DNA of 64,000 bases from Micromonospora sp. MA102 (GCF_025460765.1 NZ_JAMWEG010000004.1:124001-188000), one strand, 5' to 3'. Positions 43,672 through 52,634 are shown, counted from the first letter of the stretch. Notes: generated from the sequence alone by a model not told the origin. Numbers and translations: made by a program.

Positions 43672-43767
43672 GACGCGTGTGTCTTCCCACGCGTCACGGG
43701 AGTGTTTATCTTCACCAGTGGTCCCACTTGTGGGACGTTCCACCGGCCCGTACCCCCGTTGGGCCGG
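43672..43767 (+). promoter_or_regulatory. Multi-hairpin leader of M6 protease 3
   Basis: Three successive perfect inverted repeats precede the GGAGGT site: GACGCGTG/CACGCGTC (43672-43695), GTCCCAC/GTGGGAC (43721-43736) and CCGGCCC/GGGCCGG (43743-43767). They would fold one after another in the 5' leader. No known riboswitch is recognised. Confidence 0.4.
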
Positions 43768-43790
43768 TTCCCTCACACCGGAGGTACCAC

Positions 43791-46226
43791 GTGCGCAAAG
43801 TCGCAGTGGGTCTGCTCGGGCTTTCGCTGACGGCGACGGGATTGGTGGCCGGCACTGCCGCCAGCGCCGCGCCGACGCCGAAGCTGCCGACTGCCGCTCC
43901 GGCGGCCGCCGAGCCGCAGGCCCCTCACGATCTGCCGGACAAGCTCGAGGACAAGCGGCGGGCACTCCGCCAGGAGGGCCTCAGCGAGGTCCTGTCCGGC
44001 CGGGCCAAGGCCCAGAAGATCAACGGCAGCACCGTCGTCAAGGTCGGCGAGACCGCCGGCGGCGCGGCGGCGGCGGCCGGCGCCCGGACCGCCAAGGCGG
44101 GCAAGAAGGACCAGTACGTCGAGCTGGCCCGGGAGCGGACCGACAAGATCTTCGTGATCCTCGCCGAGTTCGGCGACGACCGCGACCCGGCCTACCCGGA
44201 CAAGGACATCAACCCGGACATCGCGGGTCCCACCGGGTACGACGGTCCGCAGCACAACGAGATCCCGCAGCCCAACCGGGCGGTGGACAACTCCACCGTC
44301 TGGCAGGCCGACTACAGCGCCGAGCACTTCCGGCAGCTGTACTTCGGCACCAACCCGGGCGACGAGTCGCTCAAGCAGTACTACGAGGCCCAGTCGTCCG
44401 GCCGCTACACCGTCGACGGCACGGTCACCGACTGGGTGAAGGTCAAGTACAACGCCGCCCGGTACGGCCGCTCGGACGACCCGAAGGCCGACGACGACCC
44501 GACGGGCGACCCGGCGGTCTGCGCGGACAACGTCTGCCCGAACACCTGGGACCTGATCCGCGACGCCGCCAACCAGTGGGTCGCCGACCAGAAGGCCAAG
44601 GGCCGCACCGACGCCCAGATCAAGGCCGACATGCAGTCGTTCGACCAGTGGGACCGGTTCGACTACGACGGCGACGGCAACTTCAACGAGCCGGACGGCT
44701 ACATCGACCACTTCCAGATCGTCCACTCCGGCGGCGACCAGGCCGACGGTGACCCGCACCAGGGTGAGGACGCCATCTGGAGCCACCGCTGGGCGGCGTA
44801 CAACACCTCCCGCGTGGGTCCGCCGAACTTCCCGATCGGCGGCACCCAGATCGGCAACACCGGCATCTGGATCCGCGACTACACGATCCAGCCGGAAAAC
44901 GGTGGCCGTAGCGTCTTCTACCACGAGTACGGCCACGACCTGGGCCTGCCGGACGACTACAACAACATCAACGGCGGCGACAACAACAACGAGCACTGGA
45001 CCCTGATGGCCCAGAGCCGGCTCGGTGGCAAGAACGACGAGGGCATCGGCGAGCGCGGTGGCGACCTCGGCGCCTGGAACAAGCTCCAGCTCGGCTGGCT
45101 CGACTACGAGGTGATCAAGGCCGGGCAGAAGCGCGACCTGGACCTGGGCCCGGAGGAGTACAACTCCAAGAAGGCGCAGGCCGCGGTCGTGGTGCTGCCA
45201 CAGCGGGAGTACACCTTCCAGTACGGCGCTCCGTTCGAGGGCACCAAGCAGTACTTCTCCGGTAACGACGACGACCTGAACAACACCATGACCAGGACGT
45301 TGGACTTCACCGGGAAGACCTCGGCGTCGCTGTCCATGAAGGGCCGCTTCAACATCGAGACCGGCTACGACTACCTCTTCTTCGAGGCGTCGACGGACGG
45401 CGGCAAGACCTGGGCCGCGCTGAACGGCACGGTCAACGGCAAGCCGATCCCGCCGGTGTCCAACACCGACCCGACGCCGGGCCTCACCGGCAGCAGCGCG
45501 GGCAAGTGGGTGGACATCAACATCCCGATGGACGCGGTGGCCGGCAAGGTCGCGCAGTTCCGCTTCCACTACGTCACCGACGGTGGCGTGGCCTCGGGCG
45601 GCTTCTTCGGTGACGCCATCACGGTGACCGCCGACGGCCAGACCCTGCTCAGCGACGGCGCCGAGACCGGTGCCGGCGACTGGGCGCTCGCCGGCTGGAG
45701 CATCACCGGCGAGAGCTACACCCGGCTCTTCGACAACTACTACATCGCGGGCAACCGGTCGTACGTCTCGTACGACAAGTACCTGAAGACCGGCCCGTAC
45801 TACTTCGGCTACGCGAACACCCGCCCGGACTGGGTGGACCACTACGCGTACCAGGAGGGTCTGCTGATCTCGTACTGGAACCTCCGGTACGCGGACAACG
45901 ACACCTTCGAGCACCCGGGTGAGGGTCGCAACCTCTACATCGACGCCCACCCGCGGCCGATCTACAACCTGACCGGCGCCCCGTGGCGGGCCCGCGTCCA
46001 GGTCTACGACGCGCCGTTCAGCCTCAAGAAGGCCGACTCGTTCACGCTGCACATCAACAGCCAGCCGCAGTACATCCGTGGCCAGGCCGCGCAGCCGCTG
46101 TTCGACGACACCGACCAGTACTGGTACCCGGAGCTGCCGAACCACGGCGTCAAGCTCCCGGCCACCGGCGTCAAGATCAAGGTTCTCAAGCAGGACGGCA
46201 CCTCGATGAAGGTCCGCTTCTCCTGA
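43791..46226 (+). CDS. Secreted M6 (immune inhibitor A) metalloprotease 3
   Basis: 811 residues. Signal peptide VRKVAVGLLGLSLTATGLVAG then an Ala-rich cleavage region. The zinc motif is HEYGHDLGLPD (H378, E379, H382) with the preceding YDGDGNFNEPDGYIDHFQ loop. It contains an extra Cys pair (CADNVC) absent from protease 2. C-terminal beta domains include STDGGKTW. GTG 43791 has GGAGGT at 8-nt spacing; the frame extends upstream into the leader hairpins without homology. Confidence 0.94.
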   Translation: MRKVAVGLLGLSLTATGLVAGTAASAAPTPKLPTAAPAAAEPQAPHDLPDKLEDKRRALRQEGLSEVLSGRAKAQKINGSTVVKVGETAGGAAAAAGARTAKAGKKDQYVELARERTDKIFVILAEFGDDRDPAYPDKDINPDIAGPTGYDGPQHNEIPQPNRAVDNSTVWQADYSAEHFRQLYFGTNPGDESLKQYYEAQSSGRYTVDGTVTDWVKVKYNAARYGRSDDPKADDDPTGDPAVCADNVCPNTWDLIRDAANQWVADQKAKGRTDAQIKADMQSFDQWDRFDYDGDGNFNEPDGYIDHFQIVHSGGDQADGDPHQGEDAIWSHRWAAYNTSRVGPPNFPIGGTQIGNTGIWIRDYTIQPENGGRSVFYHEYGHDLGLPDDYNNINGGDNNNEHWTLMAQSRLGGKNDEGIGERGGDLGAWNKLQLGWLDYEVIKAGQKRDLDLGPEEYNSKKAQAAVVVLPQREYTFQYGAPFEGTKQYFSGNDDDLNNTMTRTLDFTGKTSASLSMKGRFNIETGYDYLFFEASTDGGKTWAALNGTVNGKPIPPVSNTDPTPGLTGSSAGKWVDINIPMDAVAGKVAQFRFHYVTDGGVASGGFFGDAITVTADGQTLLSDGAETGAGDWALAGWSITGESYTRLFDNYYIAGNRSYVSYDKYLKTGPYYFGYANTRPDWVDHYAYQEGLLISYWNLRYADNDTFEHPGEGRNLYIDAHPRPIYNLTGAPWRARVQVYDAPFSLKKADSFTLHINSQPQYIRGQAAQPLFDDTDQYWYPELPNHGVKLPATGVKIKVLKQDGTSMKVRFS

Positions 46227-46251
46227 GCCGCTGATCACCGCTACACCCCGC

Positions 46252-46282
46252 GATGCCCGGGCAGGTCACCTGCCCGGGCATC
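46252..46282 (+). terminator. Terminator after M6 protease 3
   Basis: Perfect 15-bp palindrome arms (46252-46266, 46268-46282) around a single base, followed by GCCCTTTCC. The practical loop is 3-5 nt. Confidence 0.85.
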
Positions 46283-46382
46283 GCCCTTTCCGGCACCCGG
46301 GCCGCCCACGGCCGGTCCGGCGATGTCCCGGAGAATCCCCTGATCCTCCGCACCTGCGGGGCTGCCTGCGCGGTGCCGGCCC

Positions 46383-46388
46383 TAGGCT
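46383..46388 (+). promoter_or_regulatory. -10 TAGGCT, leaderless start at 46396
   Basis: TAGGCT ends 7 nt before ATG 46396, with no Shine-Dalgarno. Confidence 0.5.
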
Positions 46389-46395
46389 GTGCCCC

Positions 46396-47328
46396 ATGAC
46401 CGACCAGCGTGGCGGACCCGCCGACGAGTCCTGCGTGCTCCCCGAGGGGCCGTGGACGCACCGGTTCGTGGGCGCCAACGGCAGCCGGTTCCACGTCGTC
46501 GAGGCCGGCACCGGCCCCGTGGTGCTCTTCCTGCACGGCTTCCCCGAATACTGGTACGCCTGGCGCGAGATGCTGCCGGCCGTCGCCGACGCCGGCTTCC
46601 GTGCGGTAGCGGTCGACCTGCGCGGCTACGGCGCGAGCGACAAGCCACCCCGGGGGTACGACGGCTACACCCTCGCCGCCGACGTGGCCGGGCTGATCCG
46701 CGCCCTCGGTGAACGGTCGGCCACTCTGGTCGGCAGCGGCGCAGGCGGCCTCGTCGCCTGGACCGCCGCCTCCTTCCACCCCACCCTGGTCCGGCGGCTC
46801 GTGGTGCTTGCCGCACCGCACCCACTCCGGCTGCGGGCCGCCCTCTTCGCCGACCCGCGCGGCCAGTTCACCGCGTCCACTCCCACGCTGAAGTTCCAGC
46901 TCCCCCGCTACGAGCACGTGCTGACCCGCGACGACGCCGCCGAGGTGGAGGCGATGCTGCGCCGCTGGGGCGGGCCGCGCTGGGTGAACGGGCCCGACTT
47001 CGACGCGTACGCCCGCTGCTGCCGGGTGGCCATGCAGATCCCGCAGGCGGCGTTCTGCGCCATGGAGGGCTACCGCTGGGCGTTCCGGTCGGTGCTGCGC
47101 CTGCACGGCTACCGGTTCGTCCGGCTCATGCAGAAACCGCTGGTCACCCCGACCTTGCAGCTGCACGGCGCGCTCGACCGGGCCTCGCTGCCCCGCACCG
47201 CCCAGGGCTCCGGCCGCTACGTCACCGCCCCCTACGAGTGGCGGCTCCTCGACGGCGTGGGCCACTTCCCCCACGTGGAGGCCCGGGACCTGGTGCTCGG
47301 CGAGATCCTGCGGTGGACGAAATCCTGA
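46396..47328 (+). CDS. Epoxide-hydrolase-like alpha/beta-fold protein without nucleophile
   Basis: 310 residues. Oxyanion-loop HGFPEYWYAW (48-56), DLRGYGASDKP, and the acid and base candidates in LHGALDRASL and GVGHFPHVE are all kept. The nucleophile elbow, normally GHDWGG or GxSxG, reads GSGAGG (113-118), with Gly115 in the nucleophile position. Hydrolysis by the usual ester intermediate is therefore doubtful, unless Ser114 substitutes. ATG 46396 is set by the leaderless -10. It ends 1 bp before the convergent gene. Confidence 0.82.
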   Translation: MTDQRGGPADESCVLPEGPWTHRFVGANGSRFHVVEAGTGPVVLFLHGFPEYWYAWREMLPAVADAGFRAVAVDLRGYGASDKPPRGYDGYTLAADVAGLIRALGERSATLVGSGAGGLVAWTAASFHPTLVRRLVVLAAPHPLRLRAALFADPRGQFTASTPTLKFQLPRYEHVLTRDDAAEVEAMLRRWGGPRWVNGPDFDAYARCCRVAMQIPQAAFCAMEGYRWAFRSVLRLHGYRFVRLMQKPLVTPTLQLHGALDRASLPRTAQGSGRYVTAPYEWRLLDGVGHFPHVEARDLVLGEILRWTKS

Positions 47329-47329
47329 C

Positions 47330-47695
47330 TCAGACCCGCTGCTCGCGCAGGTCGGTCACCTCGCTGGCGGGCGCCCAGCCCTGGTAGACGCCGAAGTCGA
47401 AGGCCTCCAGCCCCATCTTCTGGGCCACCGGCCAGCGGCCGCCCGTGTACTCCACCCGCAGCCACCCGTCGTGCTCGGCGAGCACGATGAACGGCTGCCC
47501 CTGCCAGGTGCAGGTGGTCCGCACGTACGCCAGGTTCTCGACCTCGGCCGCCGGCACCACCCGGACGTGCCGGCCGGGGCGCACCTCGGTGAAGCCCTCG
47601 CCCGGTTCCGGCTGGTACAGGCGGACGTCACCGCCGTCCGGGCTGGCCTGGTACTCCCGGCCCCGCCAGCGGGCCACGTAGCCGTCGCGGGTCAC
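47330..47695 (-). CDS. Hypothetical protein coupled to the SseB-like gene
   Basis: 121 residues, no signal peptide or membrane helix; beta-rich with many aromatic residues (DGYVARWRGREYQASPDGG, TTCTWQGQPFIVLAEHDGWLRVEYTGG). No family recognised. GTG 47695 overlaps the SseB-like gene stop (GTGA). Cotranslation suggests a shared task with that protein, near the ESX genes. Confidence 0.72.
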   Translation of the reverse strand: MTRDGYVARWRGREYQASPDGGDVRLYQPEPGEGFTEVRPGRHVRVVPAAEVENLAYVRTTCTWQGQPFIVLAEHDGWLRVEYTGGRWPVAQKMGLEAFDFGVYQGWAPASEVTDLREQRV

Positions 47696-50600
47696 GCGTC
47701 GTCCGCCTTGACCCAGAGCAGCGCGTCGGTGTCGAGCACGGCGACCACCCGCTCGCTGCGATCCGCGTCGATCCGCCACAGCTCGGCGCCGTGCGGCAGC
47801 CGGGCGCTGTCCACCTTGAACTCGGCGACCACGTCGCTGCTCTCCCCCGGCGCGAAGCCGTTGCCGCGGAACGGCGGCCGCTCGATGACCCAGCCCTCCA
47901 TGGCTCGCATCGCGGCCTCGTGCTGCCCGCCGTACGGGATGCGGTAGAGGCTCGGCCGGTAGGCCGGCCAGCGGAGCACGTAGATCTCCTCGGCGTCCCG
48001 GGAGAACGGCGAGCCGGGATGGCCGAGGCCGAGCGCGTCGTACAGCTCGGCCGGGGTGCCGAGGTGGGCCAGTTCGCTGGCCCGGTGCACGAAGCCGGAG
48101 ACCCGGTCGTAGCCCCGCTCCAGGTAGTAGGCCAGCTGGCTCGGTGCGATCGCCTTCTGCATGGCCACCGGCCGCGTCGGGTCCACCGGCGGCGGGGCCG
48201 GCCGGGATTCGGCCGCCGGCGCCGGTGCGGTGGCAGGCGGCTCCGGCTCGGTCTCGGGATCGTCGCCCAACCCCACCTCGGCGGCCCAGTTGGCGAGCGC
48301 GAGAACCTGCTCCCCCGGATACGTCGCCCCGACCGGCGTGCCCGGGTTCACGGCGAACGACCAGCTCACGTCCGGCCACCGGCGGATGAGCTGGACGAAC
48401 TTGACCCGTACCGTCTCGACCGGACCGCCGGCCCGATCCGCCAGGCGTTCGGCGGAGGTGTGGACGACCACGTAGGTCCCGCCGTCGATCTGCTCCGTAC
48501 GCCAGACGAAGCCGGCGTCCCCCGGACGGCTGCCCGCCGCCGATTCGGGTGCGACCGGCAGCAGCACCCGGGCCAGCAGCAGCGTGGTGAGGAAGCCGTC
48601 GGTGCTGCCGCTGCCGGCCGCGGTCAGCAGTTCCTCCTCCACCTCGTTCGCCGGCACGAAGTCGGCCTCCGCGGTGCGGCCCGTGTCGCCCGCCGGGGAC
48701 GGGATGCCAACCGCCGCCTTCTCCGTCGACACGGGCCCGGCGGCGGCCGTCGGCGCGAACACCGACGTGGTCGGCTCCTCCGCCGCGGTCGGCGCGAACA
48801 CCGAGGTCATCGGGTCGTCGGCGGTGGTCGGCGCGAACACCGGCGGCGCCGGCTCGCCGGTGGCGGCCGGCGCGGTCGGCTCGAACAGCGAGGCGGCCGG
48901 CTCGGCCGGCGGGAACGCCGACGTGGTCGGCTCAGCCGGGGGTGAGGTCGGCGCGAACAGCGTGGTGGTCGGCTCGGGCGCCGGGGAGGTCGGCGCGAAC
49001 AGCGTGGTGGTCGGTTCGGGCGCCGGGGAGGTCGGCGCGAACAGCGACGTGGTCGCCTCGTCCGCCGGCGCGACCCGGTCCGGCGAGGACGCCGCCGGAG
49101 CGTACGGCGCCTCCAGCGGCACCGTCCGCTCGTCCGGCGGCGCGCCGGCATCGTCGCCCGGGCCGGCGGGGGTGAACAGTGACGGGCGCGGGTCGTCCGC
49201 CGGGCTCGGCCCCGCCGGGCCGAACATCGGCACGGTCGGCTCGCCCGGCGCTCCGAACGGCCGCTCCCCCAGATCGGCGGGCGCGGTGGCGACACGGCCG
49301 GGGGCGGGCGAGGCGGGCGGATCGACCGTCAGCGGCAGGGTGGGGTCGGTGGGCCCGGCCCAGGGCACCGTGGGGCCACCGTCGGTCCCGGAGGCGGCCG
49401 GCGCCGCAGCCGCCATCGCGGCCGCCGCCGCGGGCACCGTGTACGGCTCGGGCGGCGCACCGACGGTGGGAGGCGGGGACGGCACGGTCAGGTCGCGGGA
49501 CTCGATGACGGTGCCCTCGATGACGATCGGGGTGAAGCCCCGACGCGGCGCGGGCGGGCTGGACACCGGCTCGGCGATGGATGGCGGAAGCTCCTCGGCC
49601 TCCGCGAGGCCGCCCGGGCCGGGGATCGGTGGGGTGCGCTCGTCCGGGCCCGGTCCGTCGCCGGCGACCGCGTGCCGGCGGGGCAGCGCCTGGGTGGTCT
49701 CGGCGGGCGGGGCGGCGGGGCGGAACGGCCGGCCCGGTTCCGCCGGCCGGTGGGCCGGCGCCGGTTCGGCGGAGTCCACCCGGAACGCCTGGGTCGGCTC
49801 CTCCGGCACCGGCTCGTTCAGCGGGCGCCGGCGCGGGAAAGGCTGGCCGCCGCCGGCGAACCGGGAGGGCGGTACGGCCCGGTCCCCGCCGTGGCGCGGT
49901 GTGTCGAGCGGCGAGGGCCGCCGGGGCGAGCGGCCCGGGGTGGGCTCGAAGAAGGACCGGGCGGGTGGCGGCGCGGGCTCGGCCGGCCCAGCGTTGGCCG
50001 GCCCGGAGCGGCCGGTGTCGGCGAACGGGTCGGACTCGTCGGGGCGCCGGCGCAGGTCGGTGAGCCAGCCGGCGAGGTTGTCCAGGCCCGGATCGGCGGC
50101 GGCCGGACCCGCGGGCCGCGCGTCGTCGGGCGTACGGCGGCCGAACGGGCGGGTCGACCGGCCGTTCGCCGGTTCGGGCCGGAGGGCCGGCGGCGGGGTG
50201 GCCGGGTCGGGGTGGAGGGACGGCGGCGGGGTGGCCGGCTCGGGGACGGCGGGCCGGGTGCTCGGGGCGGGCACGGTGGGGATCGGGACGGTCGCCGGCT
50301 CGGGGACGGCCGAACCGCGTCCGGCGCGGACCGGCTCGGGCGGGGTCCGCCCGCCGGGCGCCGGCGGCGGGACGTCCCGGCCCGCTGCGGACGGGCCACC
50401 GCGGGCGGCCCGGGTGGCGCTCTCCACCCGCTCCAGGCGGGCCCGGGCGCCCATGGTCCGGCCCGGCAGCCGGACGTCACCCCGGGCGAGTTGCGCGACG
50501 AACCAGGCCGGCAGGTAGCCCTCGATCGGCAGGCCGGGGTTGACCGCGAGCCACCACTCGTGGTTGGGCCAGTCGGCGGCCAGGTCGGCGTAGGGGAGGC

Positions 50601-50859
50601 GGCGGGTGGCGCCGGCGTTGTCGCCCAGGCAGGCGCGCAGCGCGGCGGCGGACGTGAAGGCCAGCACGTGCGTGCGGCCGCCGGTCGTCCAGGTGCCCCA
50701 GCCCGCCGGGCCCTGCCCGGGGAGCGTCTCCGCGGCGACCGGCAGGAACAGCTCCAGGCGGGTCAGAATGCGGAAGTAGAGCTGCTGGTCCTGTGCGCGC
50801 AGCGCATCGCGCATCGCCACCTCGGCCTCGGTGGCCGGTTCCCATCCGGTCACGGCCAC
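47692..50859 (-). CDS. Long SseB-domain protein with Pro/Thr-rich linker
   Basis: 1055 residues. An SseB-type domain at the N-terminus (LYFRILTRLELFLPVA ... GTWTTGGRTHVLAFTS, to about 150) and a second one near 690-870 (VEEELLTAAGSGSTDGFLTTLLL, WSFAVNPGTPVGA). Both contain the W-x-x-AVNPG-x-P motif. Between them lies a 500-residue Pro/Ala/Thr linker with 14-residue repeats (EPTTTLFAPTSPAP), and a unique C-terminal domain follows. No membrane helix. SseB-like proteins accompany ESX loci in actinomycetes. The start may be GTG 50859 or GTG 50853; GGAAGGAGAG precedes both. Confidence 0.8.
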   Translation of the reverse strand: MAVTGWEPATEAEVAMRDALRAQDQQLYFRILTRLELFLPVAAETLPGQGPAGWGTWTTGGRTHVLAFTSAAALRACLGDNAGATRRLPYADLAADWPNHEWWLAVNPGLPIEGYLPAWFVAQLARGDVRLPGRTMGARARLERVESATRAARGGPSAAGRDVPPPAPGGRTPPEPVRAGRGSAVPEPATVPIPTVPAPSTRPAVPEPATPPPSLHPDPATPPPALRPEPANGRSTRPFGRRTPDDARPAGPAAADPGLDNLAGWLTDLRRRPDESDPFADTGRSGPANAGPAEPAPPPARSFFEPTPGRSPRRPSPLDTPRHGGDRAVPPSRFAGGGQPFPRRRPLNEPVPEEPTQAFRVDSAEPAPAHRPAEPGRPFRPAAPPAETTQALPRRHAVAGDGPGPDERTPPIPGPGGLAEAEELPPSIAEPVSSPPAPRRGFTPIVIEGTVIESRDLTVPSPPPTVGAPPEPYTVPAAAAAMAAAAPAASGTDGGPTVPWAGPTDPTLPLTVDPPASPAPGRVATAPADLGERPFGAPGEPTVPMFGPAGPSPADDPRPSLFTPAGPGDDAGAPPDERTVPLEAPYAPAASSPDRVAPADEATTSLFAPTSPAPEPTTTLFAPTSPAPEPTTTLFAPTSPPAEPTTSAFPPAEPAASLFEPTAPAATGEPAPPVFAPTTADDPMTSVFAPTAAEEPTTSVFAPTAAAGPVSTEKAAVGIPSPAGDTGRTAEADFVPANEVEEELLTAAGSGSTDGFLTTLLLARVLLPVAPESAAGSRPGDAGFVWRTEQIDGGTYVVVHTSAERLADRAGGPVETVRVKFVQLIRRWPDVSWSFAVNPGTPVGATYPGEQVLALANWAAEVGLGDDPETEPEPPATAPAPAAESRPAPPPVDPTRPVAMQKAIAPSQLAYYLERGYDRVSGFVHRASELAHLGTPAELYDALGLGHPGSPFSRDAEEIYVLRWPAYRPSLYRIPYGGQHEAAMRAMEGWVIERPPFRGNGFAPGESSDVVAEFKVDSARLPHGAELWRIDADRSERVVAVLDTDALLWVKADDA
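48944..49069. repeat. 42-bp coding tandem repeat, three copies
   Basis: Units begin GAGGTCGGCGCGAACAG at 48944, 48986 and 49028 (period 42, 14 codons). They lie in the linker of the SseB-like protein; copies 1 and 2 are almost identical. Confidence 0.85.
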
Positions 50860-51006
50860 CTCTCCTTCCGCGAACAGGCCACAGGCATCGCCTACAACCT
50901 ACAAGGTGGTAACAAGATCACAAATGCCTGGTTGGCGGCGGTCGGCCGGGGCGCCGGCAAGGCGCTAACATCCCGTTCCGGAGTCGACACGATACGGAGG
51001 CCGTCG

Positions 51007-52212
51007 ATGTCCCGGCCCACCGCGCGCCCGGCCCTGGCCGTCCTGGCCGCCTTCCTCGTCGTCGGGTTGCCGGCCGCCCCGGCCTCGGCCCGCGCGCCCT
51101 CGGCCTGCGCCGCACCGCCCGCGCCGGCCCGTCCCGTCGCGGAGCAACCGTGGCCGCAGCAACGGTACGCGCCGGACCGGCTCGCCCCGCTCGCCACCGG
51201 CGCCGGTGTGGTGGTCGCGGTGGTCGACTCGGGGGTGGACCGGTCCCACCCGCAGCTCACCGGCCGGGTCCTCGACGGCGCCGACTTCCTCGACCCGGGC
51301 GGCGACGGCACCCGCGACTGCGCCGGGCACGGCACCGGCGTGGCGAGCCTGATCGCCGCCGCGCCCCGGCCGGGCGTGGCCTTCCGGGGGCTCGCCCCGG
51401 GTACCCGCATCCTCCCCGTACGCGTCAGCGAACAGCAGGTCGTCGACGGGCGGGAGTCGGGGCGTACGGTCGGGGCCGCCGACTTCGCCCGGGCCATCCG
51501 GTGGGCGGTGGACCACGACGCCGACGTGGTCAACCTCTCCGTCGTGCTGTACGCGGACAGTCCCGCCGTCCGAGCGGCGGTCGCCTACGCGGTGCGGCGG
51601 GACGTGGTGGTGGTGGCCGCCGCCGGCAACCTGCACGACAGCGGTGACCCCAGGCCGTACCCGGCCGCGTACGACGGGGTGCTCGGGGTGGGTGCGATCG
51701 GGGTGGACGGCACCCGGGCCGCCTTCTCCCAGACCGGCCCGTACGTCGACCTGGTCGCCCCGGGCAGCGACGTGCTGATGGCGGCACCCCGGCAGGGCCA
51801 CCACCGGGCGGAGGGGACGAGCTACGCGGCGCCCTTCGTGGCCGCCACGGCGGCGCTGCTCCGGCAGTATCACCCCGAGCTGGGCGCGGCGGAGATCGCC
51901 CGGCGGATCGTGGCCGGCGCCGACCCGGCCCCGGGGCGGGAGGACGGCTACGGCGCCGGGGTGCTGAACCCGTACCGTGCGGTGACCGAGTCACCGGTCG
52001 TCGCGGCGGCTCGCCCCCGGGCCGGGGCCGCGTTGCCGGTCGACCGGCCGGACCCGGCGGAGCTGGCCCGGGAGGCCCGCCGCACCTCGGCCCGGACCCG
52101 GGCGCTGCTGGCGGCCGCCGCGACCGGTGCCACGGCCCTGGCGGTGGTGCTGTTCGCCGTGGTGCTGCCCCGGGGGGCGCGCCGCCGCTGGCGCCCGGCC
52201 GGCCCGGCCTGA
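51007..52212 (+). CDS. mycP: Mycosin-type ESX serine protease
   Basis: 401-residue subtilase. Signal peptide (residues 1-28), catalytic Asp in VVDSGVD, His in CAGHGTGVA, Ser in EGTSYAAPFVAA, and a C-terminal membrane helix (LLAAAATGATALAVVLFAVVLP) followed by a basic tail: the mycosin layout. It would cleave ESX substrates or stabilise the secretion machine on the outer membrane face. ATG 51007 follows GGAGG. Divergent from the SseB-like gene and convergent with the two WXG100 genes. Confidence 0.92.
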   Translation: MSRPTARPALAVLAAFLVVGLPAAPASARAPSACAAPPAPARPVAEQPWPQQRYAPDRLAPLATGAGVVVAVVDSGVDRSHPQLTGRVLDGADFLDPGGDGTRDCAGHGTGVASLIAAAPRPGVAFRGLAPGTRILPVRVSEQQVVDGRESGRTVGAADFARAIRWAVDHDADVVNLSVVLYADSPAVRAAVAYAVRRDVVVVAAAGNLHDSGDPRPYPAAYDGVLGVGAIGVDGTRAAFSQTGPYVDLVAPGSDVLMAAPRQGHHRAEGTSYAAPFVAATAALLRQYHPELGAAEIARRIVAGADPAPGREDGYGAGVLNPYRAVTESPVVAAARPRAGAALPVDRPDPAELAREARRTSARTRALLAAAATGATALAVVLFAVVLPRGARRRWRPAGPA

Positions 52213-52262
52213 CCCGCGCCGCCGCGGGCACCCGGCCGGCCCGGCCTGACCCGCGCCGCCGC
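52194..52262. repeat. 32-bp direct repeat over the mycP stop codon
   Basis: Identical 32-bp copies at 52194-52225 and 52231-52262, separated by 5 bp. Copy 1 contains the mycP stop codon, so the second is a tandem duplication of the gene end. Confidence 0.85.
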
Positions 52263-52286
52263 TGCGGCCTGCCGGCGGACAGCGAA

Positions 52287-52318
52287 GGGGCGGCGCGGGC
52301 CGGAGCCCGTGCCGCCCC
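52287..52318. terminator. Bidirectional hairpin between mycP and WXG100 genes
   Basis: 14-bp arms GGGGCGGCGCGGGC and GCCCGTGCCGCCCC (one G-U), 4-nt loop, between convergent genes. Confidence 0.65.
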
Positions 52319-52324
52319 CGGCGG

Positions 52325-52618
52325 TCACTGGAACAGATTGACGTTGCGCTTCTCGGTGTCGAGGTAGTCGGCCGCGGAGTCCTCCACGGCCAGCTTGATG
52401 TCGCGCAGCATGGCCTGGAGGTCCTGCGAGGCGGCCCGCCAGCGGGCCTGCCGCTGCTCGTACGCCTCGCGCGCCTCACCGGACCAGCTCCCGACCAGCG
52501 GGGCGGCGTCGCGTTCGAGCTGCCCGAGCTGGCTCTCGAGGGTGGTCAGCGCCCTCTGGATGTCGGCGCCGGCCTGTTGCAGGGCGGCGAAGTTGACGAC
52601 CAGCACACCGTGGTCCAT
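52325..52618 (-). CDS. WXG100-family ESX secreted protein (second)
   Basis: 97 residues in the WXG100 two-helix hairpin layout. The turn is GSWSGEA (W-S-G near residue 44); the C-terminal export signal Y-x-x-x-E is in YLDTE. No cleavable signal. ATG 52618 follows AAGGACCGATCG, a weak site. It follows the other WXG100 gene by 16 bp, so the two probably form a heterodimer, like EsxA/EsxB. Confidence 0.9.
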   Translation of the reverse strand: MDHGVLVVNFAALQQAGADIQRALTTLESQLGQLERDAAPLVGSWSGEAREAYEQRQARWRAASQDLQAMLRDIKLAVEDSAADYLDTEKRNVNLFQ

Positions 52619-52634
52619 CGATCGGTCCTTCCGG

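Noticed and set aside
37010..46230. Horizontal transfer of the protease array
   Set aside because: GC content and codon bias look the same as the flanks; no integrase, tRNA or direct repeats bracket it.
48944..49069. Regular 42-bp repeats resembling a CRISPR array
   Set aside because: No unique spacers; units are contiguous, in frame and inside a coding linker.
48584..50518. Long open frame on the plus strand opposite the SseB-like gene, Gly/Ser-rich
   Set aside because: It lies antisense to a gene with recognisable domains. High GC leaves stop-free frames; composition is low-complexity and no start signal is present.
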